Shown: positions 27,803 to 38,583, numbered from the stretch's first letter. The stretch is 40,155 nucleotides of DNA from Bryobacteraceae bacterium CoA2 C42 (GCA_019931245.1 JAINDL010000169.1:1-40155); one strand, 5' to 3'. Numbers and translations: made by a program. The notes: generated by a model not told the origin, from the letters alone.

Positions 27803-28278
27803 CGGATGAACTGATCGACGAACCCGGCGCCCAGCCCAACTTCGATGTAGTGCTTCCTGCACATATCGATCTTGGTGAACACGTCCTCAAACCCCGTGTG
27901 GTTGCCTTCTGCGTCCACATAGTACATACAGCCGGAGATGTTGAAAAACGTGATCATCTCATCGGCCGACTCCACCGTCAGCGTATGCGTCTCGCCCGGC
28001 GGCTCAAACACGTAATCCCCCGCCCGCGCCACCCAATCGTGCTCGAGATATCGCCAGCTGCCCTTGATCACATACCCATGCACCGGCGCCGGATGCCGGT
28101 GCCGGCTCAGCACCCCGGCCTTGCGCACCCGCAACAGGTTGCACCAGCCGCCGTTCAGCGTATTCAGCATCAGCGGCCGGAACCAGACGTCTTTGGCCTG
28201 CGGCACCCAGATGCGTTCATCGTCCGGCACCGCCGTCGTCACAATTTCAGGGGGAGATAAAGGATGCGTCGTCAACAT
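27799..28278 (-). CDS. 2,4'-dihydroxyacetophenone dioxygenase-like cupin
   Basis: 159 residues, a single cupin domain. Motif 1 is GVLSRHRHPAPVHGYVIKG: two His of the H-x-H pair and a third His where most cupins have Glu. Motif 2 is GDYVFEPPGETHTL with the last metal-binding His. The overall sequence, including VWFRPLMLN, YLEHDWVA and the C-terminal VDQFIR, matches the 2,4'-dihydroxyacetophenone dioxygenase family, iron enzymes that cleave the side-chain C-C bond of the ketone. Many proteins in this family are uncharacterised, so the substrate is uncertain. The ATG at 28278 follows the SDR stop by one base; the longer frame to 28299 would overlap it. Confidence 0.85.
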   Translation of the reverse strand: MLTTHPLSPPEIVTTAVPDDERIWVPQAKDVWFRPLMLNTLNGGWCNLLRVRKAGVLSRHRHPAPVHGYVIKGSWRYLEHDWVARAGDYVFEPPGETHTLTVESADEMITFFNISGCMYYVDAEGNHTGFEDVFTKIDMCRKHYIEVGLGAGFVDQFIR

Positions 28279-28279
28279 A

Positions 28280-28948
28280 CTAGGCCGCCGAATACCCACC
28301 GTCGATCGGGATTACCGCGCCCGTCATAAAACTGGCCGCGTTTGAACACAAGAATAACACCAGCGGCGCCAACTCCTCCGGCTGCCCCCACCGCCCCAGC
28401 GGCGTCCGCCCCAGCAGCGCCGCCGACCGCGCCGGGTCCTCCTGCAGCGACTGCGTCAACGGCGTCGCAATCCACCCCGGCGCAATCGCGTTCACCCGAA
28501 TCCCCTCGGCCGCCCAAGCCACGGCCAGCGACCGCGTCAGCTGCGCAATCGCCCCCTTGCTCGCCGCGTAGGCCGGCACGCGCGGCCCGCCGAAAAACGT
28601 CAGCATCGAGGCGATGTTTACAATCGCACCCCCCGCCGCCGCCAGCTTCGGCCGCCCCGCCACACAGCAGCGCATCGCGCCCGTCAGGTTGATATCGAGC
28701 ACCTGTTCAAAAACCGGAATCGTGTACTCCTCATCGCGCCGGATCACCCCCGCGGCGTTCACGAGAAAGTCCACGCGGTCCAGGCCCGCAAACAGCGCCT
28801 CTACCGCCGCATCGTCCGTCACGTCAAAATCCGGTAGCCCCGCCGCCACCACCCGCGCCCCCGCGCTTGCGAACGCCGCCGCAATCGCCGCCCCAATCCC
28901 GCTCGTCCCGCCTGTCACCACCGCAGTTTTTCCGCTGAAATCAAACAT
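28280..28948 (-). CDS. Short-chain dehydrogenase/reductase (SDR)
   Basis: About 222 residues, classical SDR. Cofactor motif TGGTSGIG near residues 12-19, NAAG in strand 4, and the catalytic set S (NIAS), Y and K (YAASKG), with PGWIATPL after it. ARVVAAGLPDFDVTD suggests the second strand is short; NAD versus NADP preference cannot be told. ATG 28948 gives MFDFSGKTAVVTGG, the usual family start; an in-frame ATG at 28960 adds four residues. The start lies only 29 bases from that of the divergent pdxH gene. It heads the run SDR, cupin, glycosyltransferase, LRR, LRR. Confidence 0.88.
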   Translation of the reverse strand: MFDFSGKTAVVTGGTSGIGAAIAAAFASAGARVVAAGLPDFDVTDDAAVEALFAGLDRVDFLVNAAGVIRRDEEYTIPVFEQVLDINLTGAMRCCVAGRPKLAAAGGAIVNIASMLTFFGGPRVPAYAASKGAIAQLTRSLAVAWAAEGIRVNAIAPGWIATPLTQSLQEDPARSAALLGRTPLGRWGQPEELAPLVLFLCSNAASFMTGAVIPIDGGYSAA

Positions 28949-28963
28949 GGAAACATCCATTAT

Positions 28964-28969
28964 GGAGGA
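28964..28969 (+). promoter_or_regulatory. Ribosome binding site of pdxH
   Basis: GGAGGA lies eight bases before the pdxH ATG at 28978. It sits within the 29-base gap between the divergent pdxH and SDR starts, so each gene's promoter must extend into the other's coding sequence. Confidence 0.8.
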
Positions 28970-28977
28970 AGAACGCC

Positions 28978-29622
28978 ATGCAGACCTCGGACCTGATTCA
29001 ATCCCTCCGCAAGAGCTACGAAACCGGCACGCTCGAAGAGGCGAACCTCCGCCCCGATCCCATCGACCTCTTTCGCGAATGGATGGACTCGGCCGTCGCC
29101 GCCCAACTCGACGAGCCCAACGCCATGACGCTCTGCACCGCCTCGGCCGATGGCATGCCCGACGGCCGCATCGTCCTCCTCCGGTCGTTCGATGAACGGG
29201 GCTTCGTCTTCTTCACCAACTACGAAAGCCGCAAAGGCAACCACCTGCTCGCCAACCCGCAAGCCGCGCTTGTCTTCCTGTGGCATCCGCTCGAACGGCA
29301 GGTCCGCATCCAGGGCGTCGTCGCCCGCGTCAGCGCCGCTGAAAGCGACGCCTACTTCCGCACCCGCCCCCGCGGCCACCAGCTCGCCGCCTGGACCTCG
29401 CCCCAAAGCCAGCCGCTCGCCGCCCGCGCCGAGCTCGACGCCCGCCTCGCGGACCTCGAAACCCGCTTCCCCGCCGAAGTCCCGCTCCCCGATTTCTGGG
29501 GCGGCTATCGCCTGGTCCCGCAGCGCATCGAGTTCTGGCAGGGACGCAGAAACCGCCTGCACGACCGCTTTGCCTACACCACCGTCGAAGGCGCCTGGAC
29601 GGTCACACGCCTCGCGCCCTAG
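28978..29622 (+). CDS. pdxH: Pyridoxamine/pyridoxine 5'-phosphate oxidase
   Basis: 214 residues (E. coli PdxH has 218). It oxidises pyridoxine or pyridoxamine 5'-phosphate to pyridoxal 5'-phosphate with FMN and oxygen. Family motifs: NAMTLCTAS, GRIVLLRSFDERGFVFFTNY (FMN and phosphate binding), SRKGNHL, RPRGHQLAAW, FWGGYRLVPQRIEFWQG, RLHDRF (substrate-binding R and H) and the C-terminal RLAP. The N-terminal LRKSY matches the flexible segment of the family. It appears monocistronic; its stop is interlocked with the convergent DUF2959 gene as CTAG. Confidence 0.96.
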   Translation: MQTSDLIQSLRKSYETGTLEEANLRPDPIDLFREWMDSAVAAQLDEPNAMTLCTASADGMPDGRIVLLRSFDERGFVFFTNYESRKGNHLLANPQAALVFLWHPLERQVRIQGVVARVSAAESDAYFRTRPRGHQLAAWTSPQSQPLAARAELDARLADLETRFPAEVPLPDFWGGYRLVPQRIEFWQGRRNRLHDRFAYTTVEGAWTVTRLAP

Positions 29623-30257
29623 CTCCCGGGCAGCGCGGCCAGAAACGCATCAGCCTCCCGCGTCGAGGCTTCAATATCGGCCACCAGCTTTGAAACCTCG
29701 GTGTCCATCTTGCTCACCGTGCTCCGCAGCGATGTCACTGCCTCGGCGTTCAGATTGTGCTTGATGAACAGCACCTGATCCTCAAACGCCTTCAACACCG
29801 GCTTGGCCCGCTGCTCGACGTCCCTCATCTTCCGGATCAACGGCGTATACCGCGCCCGCGCCTCCCGCATCAGCCCCCGGCTCTTGGCCTTCAGCTCCCG
29901 GTTCTCCATCGCGTTAATCTCGCTCTCCCACTCGGCGAACATATCGCCGCTCACCTGCTCAATCGACGCAATCCGGTCGCTCACCTTCTTCGTCCGCGCC
30001 GCCGCCTCGTCGTACTCCGCCTTCAGCCGTTTATAGACCTCCTCGGTCTGCCCGCCCGCAAACCCGGTCACCGCCTGAAACGCCTCCAGCGTCGTCTTGT
30101 ACTGCTCTTTAGCCTCCTGCTGATCCTGCCGGCCCTTCTTCACCCGGTCAATCAGAATATCCCGCTTCTCGTTGCCGAGCGTCTCCTGCGCCTTGTAATA
30201 AAGGCTCTGGCAGCCGGAGAGAACAAAAACCGCCACGAACAGGGCATGCTTGGACAT
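29619..30257 (-). CDS. DUF2959-family lipoprotein
   Basis: 212 residues. The N-terminus is a lipoprotein signal with lipobox LSGC (Cys near 16). The rest is helical and charged, likely coiled coil, and matches the DUF2959 family, for example SLYYKAQETLGNEKRDILIDR. No function is established. It lies four bases after the response regulator and 0.4 kb after the hybrid kinase, so the three are likely one operon, which is an unusual setting for this family. Confidence 0.85.
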   Translation of the reverse strand: MSKHALFVAVFVLSGCQSLYYKAQETLGNEKRDILIDRVKKGRQDQQEAKEQYKTTLEAFQAVTGFAGGQTEEVYKRLKAEYDEAAARTKKVSDRIASIEQVSGDMFAEWESEINAMENRELKAKSRGLMREARARYTPLIRKMRDVEQRAKPVLKAFEDQVLFIKHNLNAEAVTSLRSTVSKMDTEVSKLVADIEASTREADAFLAALPGS

Positions 30258-30261
30258 CCCC

Positions 30262-30612
30262 TCAGGATAGCGCCGCCAGCAGCAACCGGCGCGTCAACGG
30301 CTTCGTCAGATAGCCCGTAAACCCCGCCGCCAGCCCGCGCTGCTCGTCACCCTCCATCGCCGAAGCCGTCACGGCATAAATGGCTACCCCCGCCAGCGCC
30401 GGCACCGCCCGCAGCCGCCGCAGCGTCTCGTACCCATTGAGCCCCGGCATCTGGATATCCAGCAGAATCAGCTCCGGCGGCCGTGCCGTCGCCATCTCGA
30501 CCGCGGTTAACCCGTCCCGTGCCTCCTCCACCGTCCAACCCTCGTGCGACAGCATCGTCCGCAACAGCTCCCGGTTGCTCGCGCTGTCATCCGCAATCAG
30601 TACCCGCCGCAT
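30262..30612 (-). CDS. Single-domain response regulator
   Basis: 116 residues, a receiver domain only. The acidic pocket is in LIADDS (D8-D9), the phospho-acceptor is the Asp of LLDIQMPG near residue 52, the Thr/Ser position is AVTASAM and the Lys is in YLTKPL. There is no output domain, so it works like CheY or as a phosphotransfer intermediate. Its ATG follows the kinase stop directly, with a GAGGAGGAG ribosome site inside the kinase's last codons, so it is probably phosphorylated by, or takes phosphate from, that kinase. Confidence 0.9.
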   Translation of the reverse strand: MRRVLIADDSASNRELLRTMLSHEGWTVEEARDGLTAVEMATARPPELILLDIQMPGLNGYETLRRLRAVPALAGVAIYAVTASAMEGDEQRGLAAGFTGYLTKPLTRRLLLAALS

Positions 30613-32403
30613 CTACTCCTCCTCCCGGCCCAACGCCCGCCGCAGCGTCCGCACCAGCAAATCCCGCGCCACCGGCTTGGTCAGCGACGCAAACGCCCCC
30701 CGCTCAAGCGCCGACTCGTCCGCCGCCACCGACGTCACCAACACCGGAATATCCCGCGTCTCTTCGAGCTTCTTCAACCCCGCCAGCGCGTCCCAGCCGC
30801 TCCCCTGCGGCAGATAAAGGTCCAGCACAATCACGTCCGGATGCAGGTCGAGCGCCTTCACAAGACTCTCCCGCACCGTCGCCGCCGCCACCAGCGCCAT
30901 GCCCTCGGCCTCGAGATACTCGCGCAGCAGCGCCAGCGCCGAAGGGTCGTCCTCCAGCGCCAAAACGAGCGGCTGACTCCGCCGCGCCATCGCCGCCGCC
31001 AGCGGCAGCGTAAACACAAAACGGCTGCCGCCCCCGGCGGCCTCCTCCATCCAGATCCGCCCCCCCTGCCGCTCCACCAGCCGCCGCGCGATCGCCAATC
31101 CCAAGCCGGTCCCCGCCGCCCCTAGCCCCTGAAAAAACGCCTCGAAAATCCGCTCCCGCAACTCCGGCGGCACCCCCACCCCGGTATCCACCACCCCAAT
31201 CGTCCCAAACCCCCCGGCCGACCTGCCCTCCACCGCCACCCGCCCCCCGGCGTTTGTAAACTTCACCGCATTCGTCAGCAGATTCAACAGCACCTGCTTC
31301 GACCGCAACCGGTCCCCCGCCAGCCGCAAGTCCCGCTCCAGTTGCACGTCCAGCGCTATCTCCTTGGCCTCGGCCTGCGGCCGCACCATCGCCACGGCCT
31401 CTTCGATCCACTCCCGCGCGGTGAACTCCTCCACCCGCAGCTCCATCCGTCCGGCCTCAATCTTGCTCAGGTCCAGAATGTCGTTGATCAACGTGAGCAG
31501 GTGCTGCGAATCGCGCTGGATATGCGCGGCAAACCGCTTCTGCTTGTCGTTCAGAGGCCCTTCGAGCTCATCCGCCAGCAGCTCGGCGAATCCGATGATC
31601 GTATGCAGCGGCGACCGCAACTCATGACTCATGCTCGCGAGAAACTCGCTCTTGGCCTGGCTCGCCTGCTCGGCCCGCAGCCGCGCCTCTTCAATGGCCT
31701 CCTGAAAGCGCCGCTGCGCGGAGACGTCCTGCACCACCAGCAGCCGCGCCGGCCGGCCCAGATACGGCAGGTCATGCGATCGGACCTCGTAGTCGGCCTC
31801 CCACAACGGCGCGAGCCCCGCCACCCCCAGCGCCAGAAACTCCTCCCGGCTCACCCGGAACGCCCGTAGCGCCTCCCGGTTCACCGCCAGCAGCGCGCCC
31901 GTGGCCGGGTCCTCTACCCACGATGCCAGCGGACACTCCTCAAACAACAGCCGCGCCTGCGCCTCGCTCTCCTGCATCGCCGCCAACAGGTTCATCCGCT
32001 CGGAAACATCCCGCACCACGGCCGCCGTATGCACCGCCTCGCCCACCTGCAGCGGGCTCAGCATGATCTCCACCGGGAACTCTCGGCCATCCTTTCGCAC
32101 CGCCTGAAAGTAAGATCCGCTGCCCATCGACCGTGTTACCGGCGCCGCACTATATCCCAATCGCTTCTGTTCGTGCCCGGCCCGCACCGCCGCCGGCGTC
32201 AGTATCTCAATCCGCTGCCCGATCAGCTCCTGCCGCGTGTAACCAAACATCCGCTCGCAGCTCCGGTTCACTAAGACGATCACCCCGCGAGCGTCCACTT
32301 CAATTACGGCATCCGGCGCGGCCTCAAGCAGCGCTGCTTCTTTACTGTTAGTCGCACGATCAGCAGGATTCAACAATTGCAATGATCTCCAGTTCAAGTC
32401 CAC
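30613..32403 (-). CDS. Hybrid sensor histidine kinase with PAS domain
   Basis: About 596 residues with no membrane segment. Order: PAS at about 20-135 (PDAVIEVDARGVIVLVN, FGYTRQELIG), a second PAS-like domain at about 145-235, HisKA with phospho-accepting H260 (SHELRSPLHTIIGF), HATPase with NLLTNAVKF, DTGVGVP and GTGLGLAIA, and a C-terminal receiver with phospho-acceptor D528 (VLDLYLPQGSGWD). It would sense a cytoplasmic signal. The start is uncertain: GTG 32403 gives the longest form but lies only 23 bases from the divergent regulator; TTG codons at 32382 and 32376 follow a GGAG and could be used. It is cotranscribed with the single receiver protein. Confidence 0.9.
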   Translation of the reverse strand: MDLNWRSLQLLNPADRATNSKEAALLEAAPDAVIEVDARGVIVLVNRSCERMFGYTRQELIGQRIEILTPAAVRAGHEQKRLGYSAAPVTRSMGSGSYFQAVRKDGREFPVEIMLSPLQVGEAVHTAAVVRDVSERMNLLAAMQESEAQARLLFEECPLASWVEDPATGALLAVNREALRAFRVSREEFLALGVAGLAPLWEADYEVRSHDLPYLGRPARLLVVQDVSAQRRFQEAIEEARLRAEQASQAKSEFLASMSHELRSPLHTIIGFAELLADELEGPLNDKQKRFAAHIQRDSQHLLTLINDILDLSKIEAGRMELRVEEFTAREWIEEAVAMVRPQAEAKEIALDVQLERDLRLAGDRLRSKQVLLNLLTNAVKFTNAGGRVAVEGRSAGGFGTIGVVDTGVGVPPELRERIFEAFFQGLGAAGTGLGLAIARRLVERQGGRIWMEEAAGGGSRFVFTLPLAAAMARRSQPLVLALEDDPSALALLREYLEAEGMALVAAATVRESLVKALDLHPDVIVLDLYLPQGSGWDALAGLKKLEETRDIPVLVTSVAADESALERGAFASLTKPVARDLLVRTLRRALGREEE

Positions 32404-32426
32404 AGCAAACTAAGGGCCAGCGTACA

Positions 32427-33808
<1,382 letters not shown>

Positions 33809-33812
<4 letters not shown>

Positions 33813-35671
33813 CGGCCCAGCCGCAGCCCAATCGTAATCTGTTGCACCCCAAACGCCTCATTGGCGTAGAACGCCTGCCCCATCGACACCTGCCGCCACT
33901 CCCCCAATAGCTGCACCTGCTTCCGCACCGGCACGAGCAGCCGCGCCAGCGGCTGATAGTACCGCGTCGGCCGCGAACCCGCCGAACGAAACAGGCTCCC
34001 ACCCACCGTCACCGACCCCCGGCTCTTCGGCCAGTTCCACGTCGCCGCCAGCGCCGCCGTATGGGCGTTATCCCGGTACAGGCTTCGCAGCGGCGCGTAC
34101 CGTTCCGGATCCAAAAACACGAGATCATTCCATAGCGTCGACCGCGCATAGTCCGCCGTCACCGATCCCGTCCGCCTGGTCCACTGCACCGACGCCCCCG
34201 CCTGCTGCGCCGCAAACCGCAGGTTCACCCCCGGCGTCGGGTTCCCGTTCGCCGTCCGGTGGTAGTGCCCGCTCGCCTGCCAGCCATCGGCCATCCGGTA
34301 GCGCGCCCGCACGCGCACCCGCTCGTAATTCTGCAGACTCGTCCGGAAGTATGTCCGGTCCCCGCGCCCCACCTCCGCGTTCGCGTTCAACGTCAGCCGC
34401 GCCGCCGGCCGCAGCACGAAACCAGCCAACCCCACGTGCCGGCGCAGCAGCCCCGCCTCCTGCGCCGGCCCCGTCGACAGCGTCCCCCGCCGCACCCCCG
34501 CATCGCCCCACAGGTACCGGTGCCCCCCCTGCAGCGTCAAAAACTTCGCAACGTCTACCCAAGCCTGCACCTGCTGCTCACTCTCGTTCCACACGAGACG
34601 ATCCCCCTCGCTCCGCCCCGGCAGCGCTCTCTGGTCCAGCGTCGTCAACCCCGTCAGTGACGCCGCGTTATGCATCCGCGTCGTCTGCCACGATTCCAGA
34701 ATCCGCACCCGGCTCCACGGCCGCACCTCCACGCTCCCCGCCCCTGACGTCCGCGGCTGGTTGGCGTAGCCCGTCACGAGCGACTGCTGCCCGCTCACGA
34801 ACCGCAGCGTCTCGAGCCACAATAGCGTGCCCTGCGCGTTCTCGCTGAAGCGTACGTCGCTGTTCGGCTGCGAGTAGAAAAACTGCCCCGTCACATCCAC
34901 CCACCGCCACGGCGACACCGTCACCTCGGCCGACGAGTACACGTTCTGCCCGGTCACGGCATAGGCCTGCGTCGCGCGGTCGAGCGCCAGGCGCCGGCCG
35001 AAGTACGGCAGCAGCCGGTTGCCCGTATTGCGCTCCTCAATGCGCAGCGCCGTGTCGTCGTGAAAACGGCCGCCGCCCTGTTCGAGCGTGAAGCGCCACC
35101 GTTCGGTGTCGTAGTGCACCCCGCCGCGAAACTGCAGATAGCCGTTATCGATCACCGACGCCGCCGGGTAGCTGTTCTCGTCCACCACAATCGGGCTCAC
35201 CCCGAACCCGTTGCTCGACTGCCGGCCCACACTCAAAAACGGCTGCAGCCGCTTGCCCGGCCGCAGATCGAGGTCCGCGTTCCACAGCCGCTGCCGCGTA
35301 TCGAACGACCGCTGGCTGAACGCATTCAGCGGGTTGGCGAACGAGGGCAGGGCATTGAAGTAGGCCATGTTGCGATAGCCGAACGTGAACCGGTACAGCC
35401 CCGCTTTGTCCATCGTCAGGTGCAGAGCGTTCATCGGGTCGCCCCACCCGGAACCCGTCACCCGCAGCGCGTCCAGTCCCCGGCTCCCGGCCGGCGTCCA
35501 GGCCCCGGCAAACTGCAGAAACCGCGGCCCCTCGGCCAGATTGTCCACGCTCCGGTAGCTCTTCCAGTCGCCCCGTGTCGAAGGCAGCGCCCGGTAGCCC
35601 ACCTCGGTGGTCACCTCCGGCGCCTGCCCCCACACCACCATCGGAATCGCCAGCCACAGCGCCCGTCTCAT
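33809..35671 (-). CDS. MtrB/PioB-like outer-membrane beta-barrel
   Basis: 620 residues with signal peptide (ALWLAIPMVVWGQ) and alternating polar/aromatic strands to the C-terminus (FGVQQITIGLRLGR). SVDNLAEGPRF, GSGWGDPMNALH and YRNMAYFNALPSFANP match the acidobacterial barrel family encoded beside multihaem cytochromes. As the porin sheath of a porin-cytochrome conduit it would house the decahaem protein encoded just upstream. It has no cysteine, so it lacks the N-terminal CxxC of Shewanella MtrB. ATG 35671 overlaps the preceding cytochrome stop as ATGA; the frame runs 48 bases further upstream. Confidence 0.8.
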
Positions 35672-36570
35672 CGCAGAAAGTCCCGGTTGACGTGCGAGCC
35701 ATGGATCTTCGTATGGCACGTGGTGCAGTTGCGATAGAGCGGCAGCCGCAGGTCATGCGTCCCCGGCGCTACCGCACCCAGCGTGCCCGTCCGGTTGCCC
35801 GGCGCCGGCAGGTTCGCGTGGCACTCGAGACACAGGTTCATCACCTCCGCCCGGTTCAACATCCGCGGGTTCGCCGACCCGTGCGGCTCGTGGCAGCTCC
35901 CGCAGCCCTCCAGCCGCATCGGCGCATGTTCAAACGCAAACGGCCCCCGCTTGTCGGCGTGACAATTCAGGCATCCCGGCTCATTGTTCCGCGTCCGCGC
36001 CGTCCCCCGCAGCCCCGCCCGCTCGAGTGAACCGTGCGGGTTGTGGCAGTCGACGCACTCGACCGTACCCCGCGTGATGCGGTGCGCGTGCGGCCGCAGG
36101 AACTGCGCCACCACGTCCGTATGGCAGCCGCCGCACGTGGCCGCCGCGTGCGGCTTCTCCTGATGCACCCCGTGGCAGCTCCCGCAGCCCACCTGCCCCG
36201 CGCTATGCGAGCCGTGCACCCGGCCCGCGTGCGTCGCCTGGTTCTTGTGGCATCCCAGGCACGACGCGTCGGCCTCCTTCGGCGTTGCCTTGGCGTGGTT
36301 CAGAATGAACTTCGCCTCGGCCGCCTCGCCATGCTTCTGCCCCGGCCCGTGGCAAGCCTCGCACGAATAATCCTTCCAGCCCTGCCCGGCCTCCCGCTCC
36401 AAGGCGCCGTGCCGCGTCTTGGCGTACCCTTTGCCCTGCTCCTCATGGCAAGCCACGCAAGCCTCCGTCCCGGCGTAGCCCTCCGCCGCCCGGTCCTTCT
36501 TCTTCTGCGGCGGAGCGGCCAGCAGCCCGCCCCAGCACACCAGCAACAGCAGGCCCGCCTCAGCGCGCAT
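35668..36570 (-). CDS. MtrA/DmsE-type decahaem c-type cytochrome
   Basis: 300 residues with a signal peptide and exactly ten CxxCH motifs, at about 38, 70, 104, 129, 146, 172, 200, 223, 247 and 282. Spacing, HNPHGS, CHEPHGS and the C-terminal CTTCHTKIHGSHVNRDFLR fit the DmsE/MtrA family, the periplasm-side haem wire that threads the outer-membrane barrel. It would pass electrons from periplasmic or inner-membrane donors to the surface cytochrome. The ATG lies within the last codons of the upstream decahaem gene (11-base overlap), and its stop overlaps the barrel start, so the three would be made together. Confidence 0.93.
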   Translation of the reverse strand: MRAEAGLLLLVCWGGLLAAPPQKKKDRAAEGYAGTEACVACHEEQGKGYAKTRHGALEREAGQGWKDYSCEACHGPGQKHGEAAEAKFILNHAKATPKEADASCLGCHKNQATHAGRVHGSHSAGQVGCGSCHGVHQEKPHAAATCGGCHTDVVAQFLRPHAHRITRGTVECVDCHNPHGSLERAGLRGTARTRNNEPGCLNCHADKRGPFAFEHAPMRLEGCGSCHEPHGSANPRMLNRAEVMNLCLECHANLPAPGNRTGTLGAVAPGTHDLRLPLYRNCTTCHTKIHGSHVNRDFLR

Positions 36571-38581
36571 GAGACTTCGCCACCGAAAACGCCGCGTTCG
36601 GCCCGTGACAAACGTTGCAGCTCTCGCCCAGCGACGAAGTGGTCAACTGCACGTGCGCCGCGGCATCTTTCGAACTGTGGCAGGACAAACACGCCGCCCC
36701 CGCCGGACCCGGATTCGGCAACCACCCCCGTGGGTCCACCACATTCAGCAGATTCGGCGCCAGCGGCAGCCGCTCCGTGTTGTTCACATGACACATGGCG
36801 CAGTTCCGCGCATCGGCCGGCAGCGCCACTTTGCTGTAGTCGTTGGCCGCTCCGCCGAAGCCGTAAATCACATAGGGCCGGCCCTGCGTCGCGCCCGTGT
36901 GCAGCCGGTGAATCATCGTCGAAAAGTTCACGCTCTCGGCGGGCATCTGCGCCGGGGTCCGCCGCGCCGCGTCCGTCAGGTTCGGGTTGTGGCAATCCAC
37001 GCAGTGCTCAATCTGATTCCGATTCCGCCCGTGCGCCTCGAGGTCGGCATGGCAGGCGTTGCACTTGGCAAGCGACACAATCGTCCGCCGCGGCTCGGCC
37101 GCCTTGCCCTCCACGCTGAAATACTTCGTCACGTTCTGCAGCGTGTCCCGCACCGTCACCGGCTGCCGCCCTGGCCCCTCGAACGTCACGTTCCGGTAGC
37201 CTTCGACGGCAATCGAGTAGCTCCCCGTCGCCCCGGCCGGAATCGCACGCGCAAAGCGGTGCGTGGCCGCGCCGCCGGGGCTCGGTGGATCCGTGCGCCC
37301 GCTCTCGGACCAATACGCCGCGTAGTCCGCCGTCGGCCCCGCCAGCACGAAGGAAAGCGAGTTCAGCTCCCCCGGCGTCAGCAGCTTCCCTTCGCCATCC
37401 CGCAGCCGGTAGCTGATCGCCGGCTGTTGCCCGGCGTTCGTATCCCGGATCTCCAGAATCTCTATGGCAATCCCCTTCAAATTCCGTGATTTCTCCGGCC
37501 GCGTGTGCGCACCCTCAATCGACAGATCCCACTCCCGTTCCCCCGCCGGCCGGTGGCACTGCGCGCAGCGCGAATCGTCCAACTGCACCGGATGCCCCTT
37601 GCCCGCCGCGAAATCGATATCGTCGTGGCAAGACCCGCACCCCGCCTGCGACGGCTGGTACATCGCCCGCGCCTGCGCCCCCGCGTTTGGCCCCTCCTGC
37701 ACATGGCAGGCCGCGCAGTTCCGGTTGTTCGCCGGAAAGCCCACGTGCGAATAGTCCGTCTCCCGCTGGCCATTGCCAATCAGCGAATACTTCCCGCCCG
37801 CCTGGACGCTCGGCAGCTCCCGGCCCATGTGAATCTTGTGCGTCATCACGGTCATGTCCACCGTGTTGCCCGTGTCCGGATCCACCGTCTGCGGCGTGTG
37901 GCAGAGCACACACATCGCCATGCCCCGCCGCGCGCCCCCGTGCGCGGCAATCTCGGTGTGGCAACCGTTACAGCTCTCCGTCCGGATCACATCCCGCACC
38001 TTCGTCACCGCGCCCCCCGCCGGCACAAAGTGAAACACGGTGCTCGCATAGCTTACCCCCAGTTCAAACTCGTTCAGGTTGCGGCTCCCGTAGACGCCAA
38101 TGGTATGCGTCGCCGTCCGGTCAAATCCGCCCGGCGCCCTGGTCCGAAAGGTGTAACGATACGCGCCCTCGCCCAACGCCGTAAACGTCCCGCCGGAATC
38201 CGCCGCCGCCTGCGTGGCCGATACCCCCGTCAACGGGCTCCGCTGCACCCGCGTCGTGTACGCCGCGTAGTGCTTGTTGTCCGCGGGAATCGTTGCCGCC
38301 ACAAAACTCAACCCCACCGCCCCCGGCGTCAATCGTCCCTCCCGGTCAAGCGGCACCCCCAGCGGGTCTGTAATCCGCACCGTCGCCACCATTGTCCCGT
38401 CGGCCCCAATCTCGGCCCCCAACACCCGCAGCTCCAGCCCCGGCCGCACAAAGTTCAGCGTCCGCTCGTTCGCGTAAAAAGCCTTCTGCTCTGGCGTAAA
38501 TCCAAAGCGCCGCACCCCCTCCCCCAGACCCACCGCCGCCACCAGGCCGCCCGCCAACCATAACCAGACTCCCCGCCTCAT
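36560..38581 (-). CDS. OmcA/MtrC-type decahaem c-type cytochrome
   Basis: About 673 residues with ten CxxCH motifs in two groups of five: near 206, 226, 291, 317 and 341, then near 509, 529, 596, 633 and 657 (counted from GTG 38587). Each pentahaem group is preceded by a beta domain, giving the four-domain plan of MtrC and OmcA, the surface terminal reductases. The N-terminal helix (VWLWLAGGLVAAVGLG) has no lipobox cysteine, unlike Shewanella MtrC, so its attachment differs. ATG 38581 is preferred: GGAGG lies six bases upstream; GTG 38587 overlaps the previous stop but leaves no spacing for a ribosome site. Confidence 0.92.
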   Translation of the reverse strand: MRRGVWLWLAGGLVAAVGLGEGVRRFGFTPEQKAFYANERTLNFVRPGLELRVLGAEIGADGTMVATVRITDPLGVPLDREGRLTPGAVGLSFVAATIPADNKHYAAYTTRVQRSPLTGVSATQAAADSGGTFTALGEGAYRYTFRTRAPGGFDRTATHTIGVYGSRNLNEFELGVSYASTVFHFVPAGGAVTKVRDVIRTESCNGCHTEIAAHGGARRGMAMCVLCHTPQTVDPDTGNTVDMTVMTHKIHMGRELPSVQAGGKYSLIGNGQRETDYSHVGFPANNRNCAACHVQEGPNAGAQARAMYQPSQAGCGSCHDDIDFAAGKGHPVQLDDSRCAQCHRPAGEREWDLSIEGAHTRPEKSRNLKGIAIEILEIRDTNAGQQPAISYRLRDGEGKLLTPGELNSLSFVLAGPTADYAAYWSESGRTDPPSPGGAATHRFARAIPAGATGSYSIAVEGYRNVTFEGPGRQPVTVRDTLQNVTKYFSVEGKAAEPRRTIVSLAKCNACHADLEAHGRNRNQIEHCVDCHNPNLTDAARRTPAQMPAESVNFSTMIHRLHTGATQGRPYVIYGFGGAANDYSKVALPADARNCAMCHVNNTERLPLAPNLLNVVDPRGWLPNPGPAGAACLSCHSSKDAAAHVQLTTSSLGESCNVCHGPNAAFSVAKSHAR

Positions 38582-38583
38582 CC

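Noticed and set aside
35714-35732. TGGCAC followed by TTGC, resembling a sigma-54 promoter
   Set aside because: The spacer is nine bases instead of five and it lies inside haem-motif codons of the decahaem gene.
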